Positions 7,560 through 20,456 of a stretch of DNA of 64,000 nt are shown here, piece after piece. Under the pieces are notes generated by a model, which saw only the letters and a list, made by a program, of their open reading frames with translations, made no database searches and was not told the DNA's origin. Made by a program: the position numbers and the translations under genes. The first letter of the stretch is position 1, and the number at the start of each line of letters is the position of its first letter. Source of the DNA: Lepisosteus oculatus (taxonomy: Eukaryota > Chordata > Actinopteri > Semionotiformes > Lepisosteidae); contig NW_027168309.1 in NCBI RefSeq assembly GCF_040954835.1, positions 372,001 to 436,000 of the forward strand. The letters run 5' to 3'.

Positions 7560-7631
7560 CTCGCCGTCAAGCAATCCATCCCTGGTCTCCCACGTGACAG
7601 GCGGGGATACGCACCACTATACTAACGAGGA
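7560..7631 (-). pseudogene. Decayed tRNA-Asp(GTC), unit 2
   Basis: Same broken T arm as unit 1. The 5' acceptor strand keeps T4 (cgagga on the plus strand). Confidence 0.82.
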
Positions 7632-8040
7632 GCGCTTGCTTGGCGCTTGAAGACACTTCCTCTTGCGGCTACTACTGTTTCCGGTTTCGTCTTTTCTTTT
7701 CATTCCTCCCAGAGGAGCGCATGAAAACGTTTCCATCTGCGCCATCCTCACCCCTCCAATGCTATGGTCCCTGCTCCTCCTGGTGCACTGCAAACACTCA
7801 TTCAGCCGGTTCTTTCAGTTTGAATACTTAGGTCTTCAAAGGCTGGAAGTAGGGCGCAAGACATGCCAATGCCAAAAGCGTGGCAGTGTGCTTCCAGCTG
7901 TGAAATGTCACTGGTGGATGTTGAAGACATTACTTCCAAGGCAGCAGGTCCAAGCGATTTAGCGTTTGTACAAGAAGCAGGAAGAGAGAAACGGCACTCC
8001 GCCTTTTTCTGGGCAGGCCGAAGCGACAGGAGAAGGGCGC

Positions 8041-8122
8041 CGTAGTGGGCAGGATTCGAGCCGACGCGGGGAGACCCCAATGGCTTTCTAGCCCAGCGCC
8101 TTAACCGCTCGGCCACGACTAT
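8041..8122 (-). tRNA. tRNA-Ser-AGA: tRNA-Ser(AGA), degenerate, unit 2
   Basis: Carries all the defects of unit 1: A1, the 6-67 clash, the 27-43 clash, and the T-arm and 31-39 mismatches. Confidence 0.72.
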
Positions 8123-9991
8123 AGGGAGCGCCGCCGCCGCCGGCTTGCGATCATTTAACACGGAGGGCGAGGCGGCGGCGGTAACCTTTTTCAATGTCGC
8201 TCTCCGTTTCCCCCCCAAAAAAGCCAAATGACATGCTAGCACTCGGACACCCTTCAGAAGACTGAAGGGTGGCTTAAAGCTGGAAGGATTAGGTCTCCCC
8301 GTTCCGACGCGACAATCGAACTTCCTTAGGCAGAGAGAAAGCAACATCGAGGAGCGTCAACAAGACTTTAGAAGCTGCGACACACGCCACTTTCAGTCGC
8401 AGACACAGCAGTTTTAAAGGCAGGAATCGCCTTTGCGAACGCCATGAGAAACAGAACGCAAGCTCAGGTCCTGCGGTTTAACAAACAGCCACGGCTTTCA
8501 AGCGACATTTCTTTTCTGGAGCGAATTCACTTTCAACTTCAAGAAATTCACACAACTTGCGAAATACGAAATACAAATCTGGCTCATCGCTGCACAAGAA
8601 ATACCGCCGGCTGGCAAGAAAATGACAACGGTGTTTTTCCTTAACGAAAAACTTCCCATGGAGAAAAACAACGGCTGTGCGTCTCTGTCGGCTTGATTCA
8701 GTTTAATGCAAGTATTCATTCTCCTCCTGGAAAATACAGCTTGCGAAAGATGAAATACAATTCTTGGCTTTTCTGGGTGAGTGCAGAAGAAATCCTGCCG
8801 GCTGGCAGAAGAATTCCAGCCTTTTTTACTCTTTAACCACAAACTTGCGAATGATACAAAGCAAGCGGGGTGCGTTTCTGTGCAGCTGTTAACTGAACAG
8901 CTGCTGCTTCAAGCCCACCCAGGGCTCATTCCGATTTCAACATCATGCCCCCTGAAGGTAGACTGGATTTCTTTGCGAAGCATTCACCTTTTGGACGTTT
9001 CAGGAAAGGTGCGTGTCGATGCCAGACTTGAAAAGCTTTCCATACAAAGAAACAACATAGTGCTTTTGATTGATGGGAAACGGCAAGAGCGGTTTGAGCA
9101 GCTCCGGCCTCTCAACCGCTTTACAATGTGATCGGCACCTCGGTAGCCAGTTTAGAAGGCTGAAAAGGATGCTGGAAGCACAGCGACGTTCTAAAACCAG
9201 CGCTTGAAAAGCATCTGCATACATAAAATGTCCATTTCCCCAAAGCTGAATCTGCATCTTCAGAAGATTGTCAGCTATACGTTTTCGTTCTTTGTTTCCT
9301 TTTTTTACGACAAGCTTTCGAGAAATGAACTGTCTATTGTGATGAAGGCTGCATTAGAAATTGTGCATCTAGCTTAGTTCAATGAAATCGGGAGGTGCAC
9401 CTGTCTCAAGCGGATGGCTCTTTGCAGGCACACTACGGAAACCTGCGGGCGCAAGTTGGGAGAAGTGACTCTTGCAGAGTGTTGAGCTTCGAGAAGAGGG
9501 CTCCGCTCAGGAAGATATTTCCACATGTTGAAGAGTCGCTTTTCGCCCTTTCTTTCCCACATTTTTCCAGTGCGGTTATTGATCGCGTTCAAAATGTTTT
9601 CCCAACGTACGTGTTACCTGCAAAATCACAGTGAAACTGTTATGGCGAAAAGATTCCTAATAGTTATTGTATTAGAATAGCTCTCCAATTTCTTAGCCTT
9701 CGTACACGCAATGTTTAAGGAAACGCTAGAGTAAATGAAACTGTAAATAGACAGGAGCTCTTCTTAGTTTTCATACAAGTTATGATGGCTGCAGCTCCTA
9801 TCTGCGTCCGGGTGACCGGAGCCAAGGGATTATCTGCGGAACCTTTGATTTATCTCTCGGGCAAGGAGCTAGATACGCCCTTTTCATCTCGGTTTGATCA
9901 CACCTGTGCATTAAAACGCAGTGCTCGGTACCATCGAGGTGTAAGAGGTTCAAGGATGAGCGGGAAACTTTGTTAATAAGGAGACGGGCAC

Positions 9992-10064
9992 CGCCCAACG
10001 TGGGGCTCGAACCCACGACCCTGAGATTAAGAGTCTCATGCTCTACCGACTGAGCTAGCCGGGC
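9992..10064 (-). tRNA. tRNA-Lys-CTT: tRNA-Lys(CTT), unit 3
   Basis: Intact, same mature sequence as unit 1. Confidence 0.96.
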
Positions 10065-10885
10065 GCCGGTGGAGCTGGTGGTTAACTTGTCCCTGTTGAC
10101 GGCAATTTGACAAGGTATACTTCCTGGCTTTTCATCATGTGCTGACCGGATTCGAGAGTAGCACACCCTGTTCTTTGTTGATTACTGTACCTCCAGCAGC
10201 GCAAATGTCAGTAATCATTGAAATGTACGACCTACAATCTCCTCAGCATGCCCGCGTGGACTCCTCAGTGATCATCCTTCTACGTTCTGCTGTAGTTTTC
10301 ATGCAAGTGAAAACCGTGCTCCAAATAACAGCGGCACAGTTGTATCCTGCGGTAAGCATTCTTCTAATTCCATCGTTTTGCTCCAGGTAAAAGGTAGCGC
10401 ATCATAGTGTTGATATTCCAAGGTTTCAGAGTCCGTATTGGATGGCTTGGATGCAGACATCGCTCAGAGCTCCCAGTATGATTTTCCCGAGTTCAGTTTT
10501 GCAGTGTTTTAGTGCTTTACTACTTCCAGTGGGCCTTTGAATGCTCTGCTAAGTAGAGACGTGACATAATTACTAATGCGACCGAGTGTGCTGGCTGTTC
10601 CTGGTTCGTAATGATTAACGCGAGAAATCAATATAAACATAACTGCTTCGATTTCGAGGTTCAGTTGAAGCTTTCAAAGAAACTATCAAAGACCTCAGAA
10701 CAACCGAAGACACATTTGGTCATCTCCGTATTGGTGAAGATTAAAGAGTCCCGCAAGTGTCAAGCTTGCACAAACACACACGAGAGAGAAACTCAGGACA
10801 GAATTTAAAGAAAGGGAGATGCAGACTATTTGAAGGCACTTTGCTAACCTAATGGCACGCTTATGAATCGTGCATAGGACACATG

Positions 10886-10957
10886 TAGCAGAGGATGGTT
10901 TCGATCCATCGACCTCTGGGTTATGGGCCCAGCACGCTTCCGCTGCGCCACTCTGCT
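10886..10957 (-). tRNA. tRNA-iMet-CAT: Initiator tRNA-Met(CAT), unit 3
   Basis: Intact. The 5' flank reads gaggg, as in unit 1. Confidence 0.97.
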
Positions 10958-11236
10958 GAGGGCCTCTCTGCGTGTGGCGCACAACTGCTCTTTTTATTTC
11001 CTACATAAGTGATGAAAGAGTTGAAAGTTTCAACGACAAACGCAGACGTCACTTTGAGCGCTTGGTGTTGTAGCACAAATCATCACATGCTGCTCTACAC
11101 TGGATTATAAAAGCCGACACATTTTCCAAACATTTTAATGCTGGAGTCACACTGTAGTATTAATAACAGTGCGATACTCGAGGAGCGTAGTGGGATCGCG
11201 GTGGCTCATCAGACCGCCCCGGGACAGGGGGCCCGC

Positions 11237-11319
11237 GTCAGGATGGCCGAGCGGTCTAAGGCGCTGCGTTCAGGTCGCAGTCTCCCCTGGAGGCGTGGGT
11301 TCGAATCCCACTCCTGACA
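11237..11319 (+). tRNA. tRNA-Leu-CAG: tRNA-Leu(CAG), unit 3
   Basis: Identical to unit 1. Confidence 0.97.
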
Positions 11320-11670
11320 AAAAGCTTGCTCAGTGCCGTCTCCAGTCGGGTGCAAATGGGTGAAGCAGCCTGCCGCGGGGAACGTGCGCCGATAGGCGTA
11401 GGTGTATCCCCTGCCTCTTCCGATTTAGCTCGTGCTCCATAGGATGGAAGCGGATGCTCTGGCTTTTTGACTCGAATATAACCTGATCACAACAGAAGGC
11501 CGTGCAGCCCAGTGCTGGTTTAAGAATGCCTCGTGTCTTCAGGCCCCTATTCCTTCAGGTTACCCCTTTGGAATAGTCGTCCGAAAAAGACGGGAAAGGA
11601 AAAGCATGTAAGCTCCCACACACTGCGTTAGCATTAGCGGTTGGAATCTGATGGGAGAAAAGCAACCTGG

Positions 11671-11742
11671 CTCGCCGTCAAGCAATCCATCCCTGGTCTC
11701 CCACGTGACAGGCGGGGATACGCACCACTATACTAACGAGGA
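11671..11742 (-). pseudogene. Decayed tRNA-Asp(GTC), unit 3
   Basis: Same broken T arm; T4 kept. Confidence 0.82.
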
Positions 11743-12151
11743 GCGCTTGCTTGGCGCTTGAAGACACTTCCTCTTGCGGCTACTACTGTTTCCGGTTTCG
11801 TCTTTTCTTTTCATTCCTCCCAGAGGAGCGCATGAAAACGTTTCCATCTGCGCCATCCTCACCCCTCCAATGCTATGGTCCCTGCTCCTCCTGGTGCACT
11901 GCAAACACTCATTCAGCCGGTTCTTTCAGTTTGAATACTTAGGTCTTCAAAGGCTGGAAGTAGGGCGCAAGACATGCCAATGCCAAAAGCGTGGCAGTGT
12001 GCTTCCAGCTGTGAAATGTCACTGGTGGATGTTGAAGACATTACTTCCAAGGCAGCAGGTCCAAGCGATTTAGCGTTTGTACAAGAAGCAGGAAGAGAGA
12101 AACGGCACTCCGCCTTTTTCTGGGCAGGCCGAAGCGACAGGAGAAGGGCGC

Positions 12152-12233
12152 CGTAGTGGGCAGGATTCGAGCCGACGCGGGGAGACCCCAATGGCTTTCT
12201 AGCCCATCGCCTTAACCGCTCGGCCACGACTAC
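12152..12233 (-). tRNA. tRNA-Ser-AGA: tRNA-Ser(AGA), intermediate form, unit 3
   Basis: Has G1 and A27, as in units to the right, but keeps the C-C clash at acceptor pair 6-67 seen on the left. This makes it a recombinant or an evolutionary intermediate between the two Ser types. Confidence 0.73.
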
Positions 12234-14103
12234 AGGGAGCGCCGCCGCCGCCGGCTTGCGATCATTTAACACGGAGGGCGAGGCGGCGGCGGTAACCTTT
12301 TTCAATGTCGCTCTCCGCTTCCCCCCAAAAAAAAGCCAAATGACATGCTAGCACTCGGACACCCTTCAGAAGACTGAAGGGTGGCTTAAAGCTGGAAGGA
12401 TTAGGTCTCCCCGTTCCGACGCGACAATCGAACTTCCTTAGGCAGAGAGAAAGCAACATCGAGGAGCGTCAACAAGACTTTAGAAGCTGCGACACACGCC
12501 ACTTTCAGTCGCAGACACAGCAGTTTTAAAGGCAGGAATCGCCTTTGCGAACGCCATGAGAAACAGAACGCAAGCTCAGGTCCTGCGGTTTAACAAACAG
12601 CCACGGCTTTCAAGCGACATTTCTTTTCTGGAGCGAATTCACTTTCAACTTCAAGAAATTCACACAACTTGCGAAATACGAAATACAAATCTGGCTCATC
12701 GCTGCACAAGAAATACCGCCGGCTGGCAAGAAAATGACAACGGTGTTTTTCCTTAACGAAAAACTTCCCATGGAGAAAAACAACGGCTGTGCGTCTCTGT
12801 CGGCTTGATTCAGTTTAATGCAAGTATTCATTCTCCTCCTGGAAAATACAGCTTGCGAAAGATGAAATACAATTCTTGGCTTTTCTGGGTGAGTGCAGAA
12901 GAAATCCTGCCGGCTGGCAGAAGAATTCCAGCCTTTTTTACTCTTTAACCACAAACTTGCGAATGATACAAAGCAAGCGGGGTGCGTTTCTGTGCAGCTG
13001 TTAACTGAACAGCTGCTGCTTCAAGCCCACCCAGGGCTCATTCCGATTTCAACATCATGCCCCCTGAAGGTAGACTGGATTTCTTTGCGAAGCATTCACC
13101 TTTTGGACGTTTCAGGAAAGGTGCGTGTCGATGCCAGACTTGAAAAGCTTTCCATACAAAGAAACAACATAGTGCTTTTGATTGATGGGAAACGGCAAGA
13201 GCGGTTTGAGCAGCTCCGGCCTCTCAACCGCTTTACAATGTGATCGGCACCTCGGTAGCCAGTTTAGAAGGCTGAAAAGGATGCTGGAAGCACAGCGACG
13301 TTCTAAAACCAGCGCTTGAAAAGCATCTGCATACATAAAATGTCCATTTCCCCAAAGCTGAATCTGCATCTTCAGAAGATTGTCAGCTATACGTTTTCGT
13401 TCTTTGTTTCCTTTTTTTACGACAAGCTTTCGAGAAATGAACTGTCTATTGTGATGAAGGCTGCATTAGAAATTGTGCATCTAGCTTAGTTCAATGAAAT
13501 CGGGAGGTGCACCTGTCTCAAGCGGATGGCTCTTTGCAGGCACACTACGGAAACCTGCGGGCGCAAGTTGGGAGAAGTGACTCTTGCAGAGTGTTGAGCT
13601 TCGAGAAGAGGGCTCCGCTCAGGAAGATATTTCCACATGTTGAAGAGTCGCTTTTCGCCCTTTCTTTCCCACATTTTTCCAGTGCGGTTATTGATCGCGT
13701 TCAAAATGTTTTCCCAACGTACGTGTTACCTGCAAAATCACAGTGAAACTGTTATGCCGAAAAGATTCCTAATAGTTATTGTATTAGAATAGCTCTCCAA
13801 TTTCTTAGCCTTCGTACACGCAATGTTTAAGGAAACGCTAGAGTAAATGAAACTGTAAATAGACAGGAGCTCTTCTTAGTTTTCATACAAGTTATGATGG
13901 CTGCAGCTCCTATCTGCGTCCGGGTGACCGGAGCCAAGGGATTATCTGCGGAACCTTTGATTTATCTCTCGGGCAAGGAGCTAGATACGCCCTTTTCATC
14001 TCGGTTTGATCACACCTGTGCATTAAAACGCAGTGCTCGGTACCATCGAGGTGTAAGAGGATCAAGGATGAGCGGGAAACTTTGTTAATAAGGAGACGGG
14101 CAC

Positions 14104-14176
14104 CGCCCAACGTGGGGCTCGAACCCAGGACCCTGAGATTAAGAGTCTCATGCTCTACCGACTGAGCTAGCCGGGC
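14104..14176 (-). tRNA. tRNA-Lys-CTT: tRNA-Lys(CTT) with G49C, unit 4
   Basis: One base differs from the consensus: G49 is C, giving a C-C clash at the base of the T stem. The anticodon, A box and B box are unchanged, so it may still be transcribed, with a slightly weakened fold. Confidence 0.93.
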
Positions 14177-14997
14177 GCCGGTGGAGCTGGTGGTTAACTT
14201 GTCCCTGTTGACGGCAATTTGACAAGGTATACTTCCTGGCTTTTCATCATGTGCTGACCGGATTCGAGAGTAGCACACCCTGTTCTTTGTTGATTACTGT
14301 ACCTCCAGCAGCGCAAATGTCAGTAATCATTGAAATGTACGACCTACAATCTCCTCAGCATGCCCGCGTGGACTCCTCAGTGATCATCCTTCTACGTTCT
14401 GCTGTAGTTTTCATGCAAGTGAAAACCGTGCTCCAAATAACAGCGGCACAGTTGTATCCTGCGGTAAGCATTCTTCTAATTCCATCGTTTTGCTCCAGGT
14501 AAAAGGTAGCGCATCATAGTGTTGATATTCCAAGGTTTCAGAGTCCGTATTGGATGGCTTGGATGCAGACATCGCTCAGAGCTCCCAGTATGATTTTCCC
14601 GAGTTCAGTTTTGCAGTGTTTTAGTGCTTTACTACTTCCAGTGGGCCTTTGAATGCTCTGCTAAGTAGAGACGTGACATAATTACTAATGCGACCGAGTG
14701 TGCTGGCTGTTCCTGGTTCGTAATGATTAACGCGAGAAATCAATATAAACATAACTGCTTCGATTTCGAGGTTCAGTTGAAGCTTTCAAAGAAACTATCA
14801 AAGACCTCAGAACAACCGAAGACACATTTGGTCATCTCCGTATTGGTGAAGATTAAAGAGTCCCGCAAGTGTCAAGCTTGCACAAACACACACGAGAGAG
14901 AAACTCAGGACAGAATTTAAGGAAAGGGAGATGCAGACTATTTGAAGGCACTTTGCTAACCTAATGGCATGCTTATGAATCGTGCATAGGACACATG

Positions 14998-15069
14998 TAG
15001 CAGAGGATGGTTTCGATCCATCGACCTCTGGGTTATGGGCCCAGCACGCTTCCGCTGCGCCACTCTGCT
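14998..15069 (-). tRNA. tRNA-iMet-CAT: Initiator tRNA-Met(CAT), unit 4
   Basis: Intact. The downstream TTTCTTT candidate is changed to TTTCCTT in this unit. Confidence 0.97.
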
Positions 15070-15348
15070 GACGGCCTCTCTGCGTGTGGCGCACAACTGC
15101 TCTTTTTATTTCCTACATAAGTGATGAAAGAGTTGAAAGTTTCAACGACAAACGCAGACGTCACTTTGAGCGCTTGGTGTTGTAGCACAAATCATCACAT
15201 GCTGCTCTACACTGGATTATAAAAGCCGACACATTTTCCAAACATTTTAATGCTGGAGTCACACTGTAGTATTAATAACAGTGCGATACTCGAGGAGCGT
15301 AGTGGGATCGCGGTGGCTCATCAGACCGCCCCGGGACAGGGGGCCCGC

Positions 15349-15431
15349 GTCAGGATGGCCGAGCGGTCTAAGGCGCTGCGTTCAGGTCGCAGTCTCCCCT
15401 GGAGGCGTGGGTTCGAATCCCACTCCTGACA
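15349..15431 (+). tRNA. tRNA-Leu-CAG: tRNA-Leu(CAG), unit 4
   Basis: Identical to unit 1. Confidence 0.97.
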
Positions 15432-15782
15432 AAAAGCTTGCTCAGTGCCGTCTCCAGTCGGGTGCAAATGGGTGAAGCAGCCTGCCGCGGGGAACGTGCG
15501 CCGATAGGCGTAGGTGTATCCCCTGCCTCTTCCGATTTAGCTCGTGCTCCATAGGATGGAAGCGGATGCTCTGGCTTTTTGACTCGAATATAACCTGATC
15601 ACAACAGAAGGCCGTGCAGCCCAGTGCTGGTTTAAGAATGCCTCGTGTCTTCAGGCCCCTATTCCTTCAGGTTACCCCTTTGGAATAGTCGTCCGAAAAA
15701 GACGGGAAAGGAAAAGCATGTAAGCTCCCACACACTGCGTTAGCATTAGCGGTTGGAATCTGATGGGAGAAAAGCAACCTGG

Positions 15783-15854
15783 CTCGCCGTCAAGCAATCC
15801 ATCCCTGGTCTCCCACGTGACAGGCGGGGATACGCACCACTATACTAACGAGGA
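15783..15854 (-). pseudogene. Decayed tRNA-Asp(GTC), unit 4
   Basis: Same broken T arm; T4 kept. Confidence 0.82.
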
Positions 15855-16263
15855 GCGCTTGCTTGGCGCTTGAAGACACTTCCTCTTGCGGCTACTACTG
15901 TTTCCGGTTTCGTCTTTTCTTTTCATTCCTCCCAGAGGAGCGCATGAAAACGTTTCCATCTGCGCCATCCTCACCCCTCCAATGCTATGGTCCCTGCTCC
16001 TCCTGGTGCACTGCAAACACTCATTCAGCCGGTTCTTTCAGTTTGAATACTTAGGTCTTCAAAGGCTGGAAGTAGGGCGCAAGACATGCCAATGCCAAAA
16101 GCGTGGCAGTGTGCTTCCAGCTGTGAAATGTCACTGGTGGATGTTGAAGACATTACTTCCAAGGCAGCAGGTCCAAGCGATTTAGCGTTTGTACAAGAAG
16201 CAGGAAGAGAGAAACGGCACTCCGCCTTTTTCTGGGCAGGCCGAAGCGACAGGAGAAGGGCGC

Positions 16264-16345
16264 CGTAGTCGGCAGGATTCGAGCCGACGCGGGGAGACCC
16301 CAATGGCTTTCTAGCCCATCGCCTTAACCGCTCGGCCACGACTAC
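16264..16345 (-). tRNA. tRNA-Ser-AGA: tRNA-Ser(AGA), better-paired form, unit 4
   Basis: The acceptor GTAGTCG now pairs fully with CGACTAC and pair 27-43 is restored, but the T-arm (51-63, C54) and 31-39 mismatches remain. GTCGGC at 49-54 can instead pair over six bases with the downstream GCCGAC, a fold that competes with the cloverleaf. Confidence 0.77.
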
Positions 16346-18214
16346 AGGGAGCGCCGCCGCCGCCGGCTTGCGATCATTTAACACGGAGGGCGAGGCGGCG
16401 GCGGTAACCTTTTTCAATGTCGCTCTCCGCTTCCCCCCAAAAAAAGCCAAATGACATGCTAGCACTCGGACACCCTTCAGAAGACTGAAGGGTGGCTTAA
16501 AGCTGGAAGGATTAGGTCTCCCCGTTCCGACGCGACAATCGAACTTCCTTAGGCAGAGAGAAAGCAACATCGAGGAGCGTCAACAAGACTTTAGAAGCTG
16601 CGACACACGCCACTTTCAGTCGCAGACACAGCAGTTTTAAAGGCAGGAATCGCCTTTGCGAACGCCATGAGAAACAGAACGCAAGCTCAGGTCCTGCGGT
16701 TTAACAAACAGCCTCGGCTTTCAAGCGACATTTCTTTTCTGGAGCGAATTCACTTTCAACTTCAAGAAATTCACACAACTTGCGAAATACGAAATACAAA
16801 TCTGGCTCATCGCTGCACAAGAAATACCGCCGGCTGGCAAGAAAATGACAACGGTGTTTTTCCTTAACGAAAAACTTCCCATGGAGAAAAACAACGGCTG
16901 TGCGTCTCTGTCGGCTTGATTCAGTTTAATGCAAGTATTCATTCTCCTCCTGGAAAATACAGCTTGCGAAAGATGAAATACAATTCTTGGCTTTTCTGGG
17001 TGAGTGCAGAAGAAATCCTGCCGGCTGGCAGAAGAATTCCAGCCTTTTTTACTCTTTAACCACAAACTTGCGAATGATACAAAGAGAGCGGGGTGCGTTT
17101 CTGTGCAGCTGTTAACTGAACAGCTGCTGCTTCAAGCCCACCCAGGGCTCATTCCGATTTCAACATCATGCCCCCTGAAGGTAGACTGGATTTCTTTGCG
17201 AAGCATTCACCTTTTGGACGTTTCAGGAAAGGTGCGTGTCGATGCCAGACTTGAAAAGCTTTCCATACAAAGAAACAACATAGTGCTTTTGATTGATGGG
17301 AAACGGCAAGAGCGGTTTGAGCAGCTCCGGCCTCTCAACCGCTTTACAATGTGATCGGCACCTCGGTAGCCAGTTTAGAAGGCTGAAAAGGATGCTGGAA
17401 GCACAGCGACGTTCTAAAACCAGCGCTTGAAAAGCATCTGCATACATAAAATGTCCATTTCCCCAAAGATGAATCTGCATCTTCAGAAGATTGTCAGCTA
17501 TACGTTTTCGTTCTTTGTTTCCTTTTTTTACGACAAGCTTTCGAGAAATGAACTGTCTATTGTGATGAAGGCTGCATTAGAAATTGTGCATCTAGCTTAG
17601 TTCAATGAAATCGGGAGGTGCACCTGTCTCAAGCGGATGGCTCTTTGCAGGCACACTACGGAAACCTGCGGGCGCAAGTTGGGAGAAGTGACTCTTGCAG
17701 AGTGTTGAGCTTCGAGAAGAGGGCTCCGCTCAGGAAGATATTTCCACATGTTGAAGAGTCGCTTTTCGCCCTTTCTTTCCCACATTTTTCCAGTGCGGTT
17801 ATTGATCGCGTTCAAAATGTTTTCCCAACGTACGTGTTACCTGCAAAATCACAGTGAAACTGTTATGCCGAAAAGATTCCTAATAGTTATTGTATTAGAA
17901 TAGCTCTCCAATTTCTTAGCCTTCGTACACGCAATGTTTAAGGAAACGCTAGAGTAAATGAAACTGTAAATAGACAGGAGCTCTTCTTAGTTTTCATACA
18001 AGTTATGATGGCTGCAGCTCCTATCTGCGTCCGGGTGACCGGAGCCAAGGGATTATCTGCGGAACCTTTGATTTATCTCTCGGGCAAGGAGCTAGATACG
18101 CCCTTTTCATCTCGGTTTGATCACACCTGTGCATTAAAACGCAGTGCTCGGTACCATCGAGGTGTAAGAGGTTCAAGGATGAGCGGGAAACTTTGTTAAT
18201 AAGGAGACGGGCAC

Positions 18215-18287
18215 CGCCCAACGTGGGGCTCGAACCCAGGACCCTGAGATTAAGAGTCTCATGCTCTACCGACTGAGCTAGCCGGGC
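18215..18287 (-). tRNA. tRNA-Lys-CTT: tRNA-Lys(CTT) with G49C, unit 5
   Basis: Same T-stem change as unit 4. Confidence 0.93.
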
Positions 18288-19108
18288 GCCGGTGGAGCTG
18301 GTGGTTAACTTGTCCCTGTTCACGGCAATTTGACAAGGTATACTTCCTGGCTTTTCATCATGTGCTGACCGGATTCGAGAGTAGCACACCCTGTTCTTTG
18401 TTGATTACTGTACCTCCAGCAGCGCAAATGTCAGTAATCATTGAAATGTACGACCTACAATCTCCTCAGCATGCCCGCGTGGACTCCTCAGTGATCATCC
18501 TTCTACGTTCTGCTGTAGTTTTCATGCAAGTGAAAACCGTGCTCCAAATAACAGCGGCACAGTTGTATCCTGCGGTAAGCATTCTTCTAATTCCATCGTT
18601 TTGCTCCAGGTAAAAGGTAGCGCATCATAGTGTTGATATTCCAAGGTTTCAGAGTCCGTATTGGATGGCTTGGATGCAGACATCGCTCAGAGCTCCCAGT
18701 ATGATTTTCCCGAGTTCAGTTTTGCAGTGTTTTAGTGCTTTACTACTTCCAGTGGGCCTTTGAATGCTCTGCTAAGTAGAGACGTGACATAATTACTAAT
18801 GCGACCGAGTGTGCTGGCTGTTCCTGGTTCGTAATGATTAACGCGAGAAATCAATATAAACATAACTGCTTCGATTTCGAGGTTCAGTTGAAGCTTTCAA
18901 AGAAACTATCAAAGACCTCAGAACAACCGAAGACACATTTGGTCATCTCCGTATTGGTGAAGATTAAAGAGTCCCGCAAGTGTCAAGCTTGCACAAACAC
19001 ACACGAGAGAGAAACTCAGGACAGAATTTAAGGAAAGGCAGATGCAGACTATTTGAAGGCACTTTGCTAACCTAATGGCATGCTTATGAATCGTGCATAG
19101 GACACATG

Positions 19109-19180
19109 TAGCAGAGGATGGTTTCGATCCATCGACCTCTGGGTTATGGGCCCAGCACGCTTCCGCTGCGCCACTCTGCT
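19109..19180 (-). tRNA. tRNA-iMet-CAT: Initiator tRNA-Met(CAT), unit 5
   Basis: Intact. The downstream flank has TTTCCTT, as in unit 4. Confidence 0.97.
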
Positions 19181-19459
19181 GACGGCCTCTCTGCGTGTGG
19201 CGCACAACTGCTCTTTTTATTTCCTACATAAGTGATGAAAGAGTTGAAAGTTTCAACGACAAACGCAGACGTCACTTTGAGCGCTTGGTGTTGTAGCACA
19301 AATCATCACATGCTGCTCTACACTGGATTATAAAAGCCGACACATTTTCCAAACATTTTAATGCTGGAGTCACACTGTAGTATTAATAACAGTGCGATAC
19401 TCGAGGAGCGTAGTGGGATCGCGGTGGCTCATCAGACCGCCCCGGGACAGGGGGCCCGC

Positions 19460-19542
19460 GTCAGGATGGCCGAGCGGTCTAAGGCGCTGCGTTCAGGTCG
19501 CAGTCTCCCCTGGAGGCGTGGGTTCGAATCCCACTCCTGACA
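19460..19542 (+). tRNA. tRNA-Leu-CAG: tRNA-Leu(CAG), unit 5
   Basis: Identical to unit 1. Confidence 0.97.
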
Positions 19543-19893
19543 AAAAGCTTGCTCAGTGCCGTCTCCAGTCGGGTGCAAATGGGTGAAGCAGCCTGCCGCG
19601 GGGAACGTGCGCCGATAGGCGTAGGTGTATCCCCTGCCTCTTCCGATTTAGCTCGTGCTCCATAGGATGGAAGCGGATGCTCTGGCTTTTTGACTCGAAT
19701 ATAACCTGATCACAACAGAAGGCCGTGCAGCCCAGTGCTGGTTTAAGAATGCCTCGTGTCTTCAGGCCCCTATTCCTTCAGGTTACCCCTTTGGAATAGT
19801 CGTCCGAAAAAGACGGGAAAGGAAAAGCATGTAAGCTCCCACACACTGCGTTAGCATTAGCGGTTGGAATCTGATGGGAGAAAAGCAACCTGG

Positions 19894-19965
19894 CTCGCCG
19901 TCAAGCAATCCATCCCTGGTCTCCCACGTGACAGGCGGGGATACGCACCACTATACTAACGTGGA
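19894..19965 (-). pseudogene. Decayed tRNA-Asp(GTC) with T4A, unit 5
   Basis: Besides the broken T arm, T4 is changed to A (cgtgga on the plus strand), so acceptor pair 4-69 becomes A-G. Units 8 and 10-15 share this. Confidence 0.82.
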
Positions 19966-20374
19966 GCGCTTGCTTGGCGCTTGAAGACACTTCCTCTTGC
20001 GGCTACTACTGTTTCCGGTTTCGTCTTTTCTTTTCATTCCTCCCAGAGGAGCGCATGAAAACGTTTCCATCTGCGCCATCCTCACCCCTCCAATGCTATG
20101 GTCCCTGCTCCTCCTGGTGCACTGCAAACACTCATTCAGCCGGTTCTTTCAGTTTGAATACTTAGGTCTTCAAAGGCTGGAAGTAGGGCGCAAGACATGC
20201 CAATGCCAAAAGCGTGGCAGTGTGCTTCCAGCTGTGAAATGTCACTGGTGGATGTTGAAGACATTACTTCCAAGGCAGCAGGTCCAAGCGATTTAGCGTT
20301 TGTACAAGAAGCAGGAAGAGAGAAACGGCACTCCGCCTTTTTCTGGGCAGGCCGAAGCGACAGGAGAAGGGCGC

Positions 20375-20456
20375 CGTAGTCGGCAGGATTCGAGCCGACG
20401 CGGGGAGACCCCAATGGCTTTCTAGCCCATCGCCTTAACCGCTCGGCCACGACTAC
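20375..20456 (-). tRNA. tRNA-Ser-AGA: tRNA-Ser(AGA), better-paired form, unit 5
   Basis: As unit 4. Confidence 0.77.

Larger units (their letters stand above)
4112..8222. repeat. Array unit 2
   Basis: Very close to unit 1, including the badly mismatched Ser tRNA and the C7A6 junction. It has acggcc rather than agggcc at the 5' flank of initiator Met. Confidence 0.97.
8223..12334. repeat. Array unit 3 (4,112 bp)
   Basis: One base longer than the others because of an A8 run at its end. First unit with attccttcagg near 11550, where units 1-2 read attctttcagg. Its Ser tRNA is intermediate between the left and right types. Confidence 0.97.
12335..16445. repeat. Array unit 4
   Basis: First unit with gccgaa in place of ggcgaa (near 13755) and with the better-paired Ser acceptor. 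It has a private change, aggatcaagg near 14058, and the damaged Lys T-stem. Confidence 0.97.
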
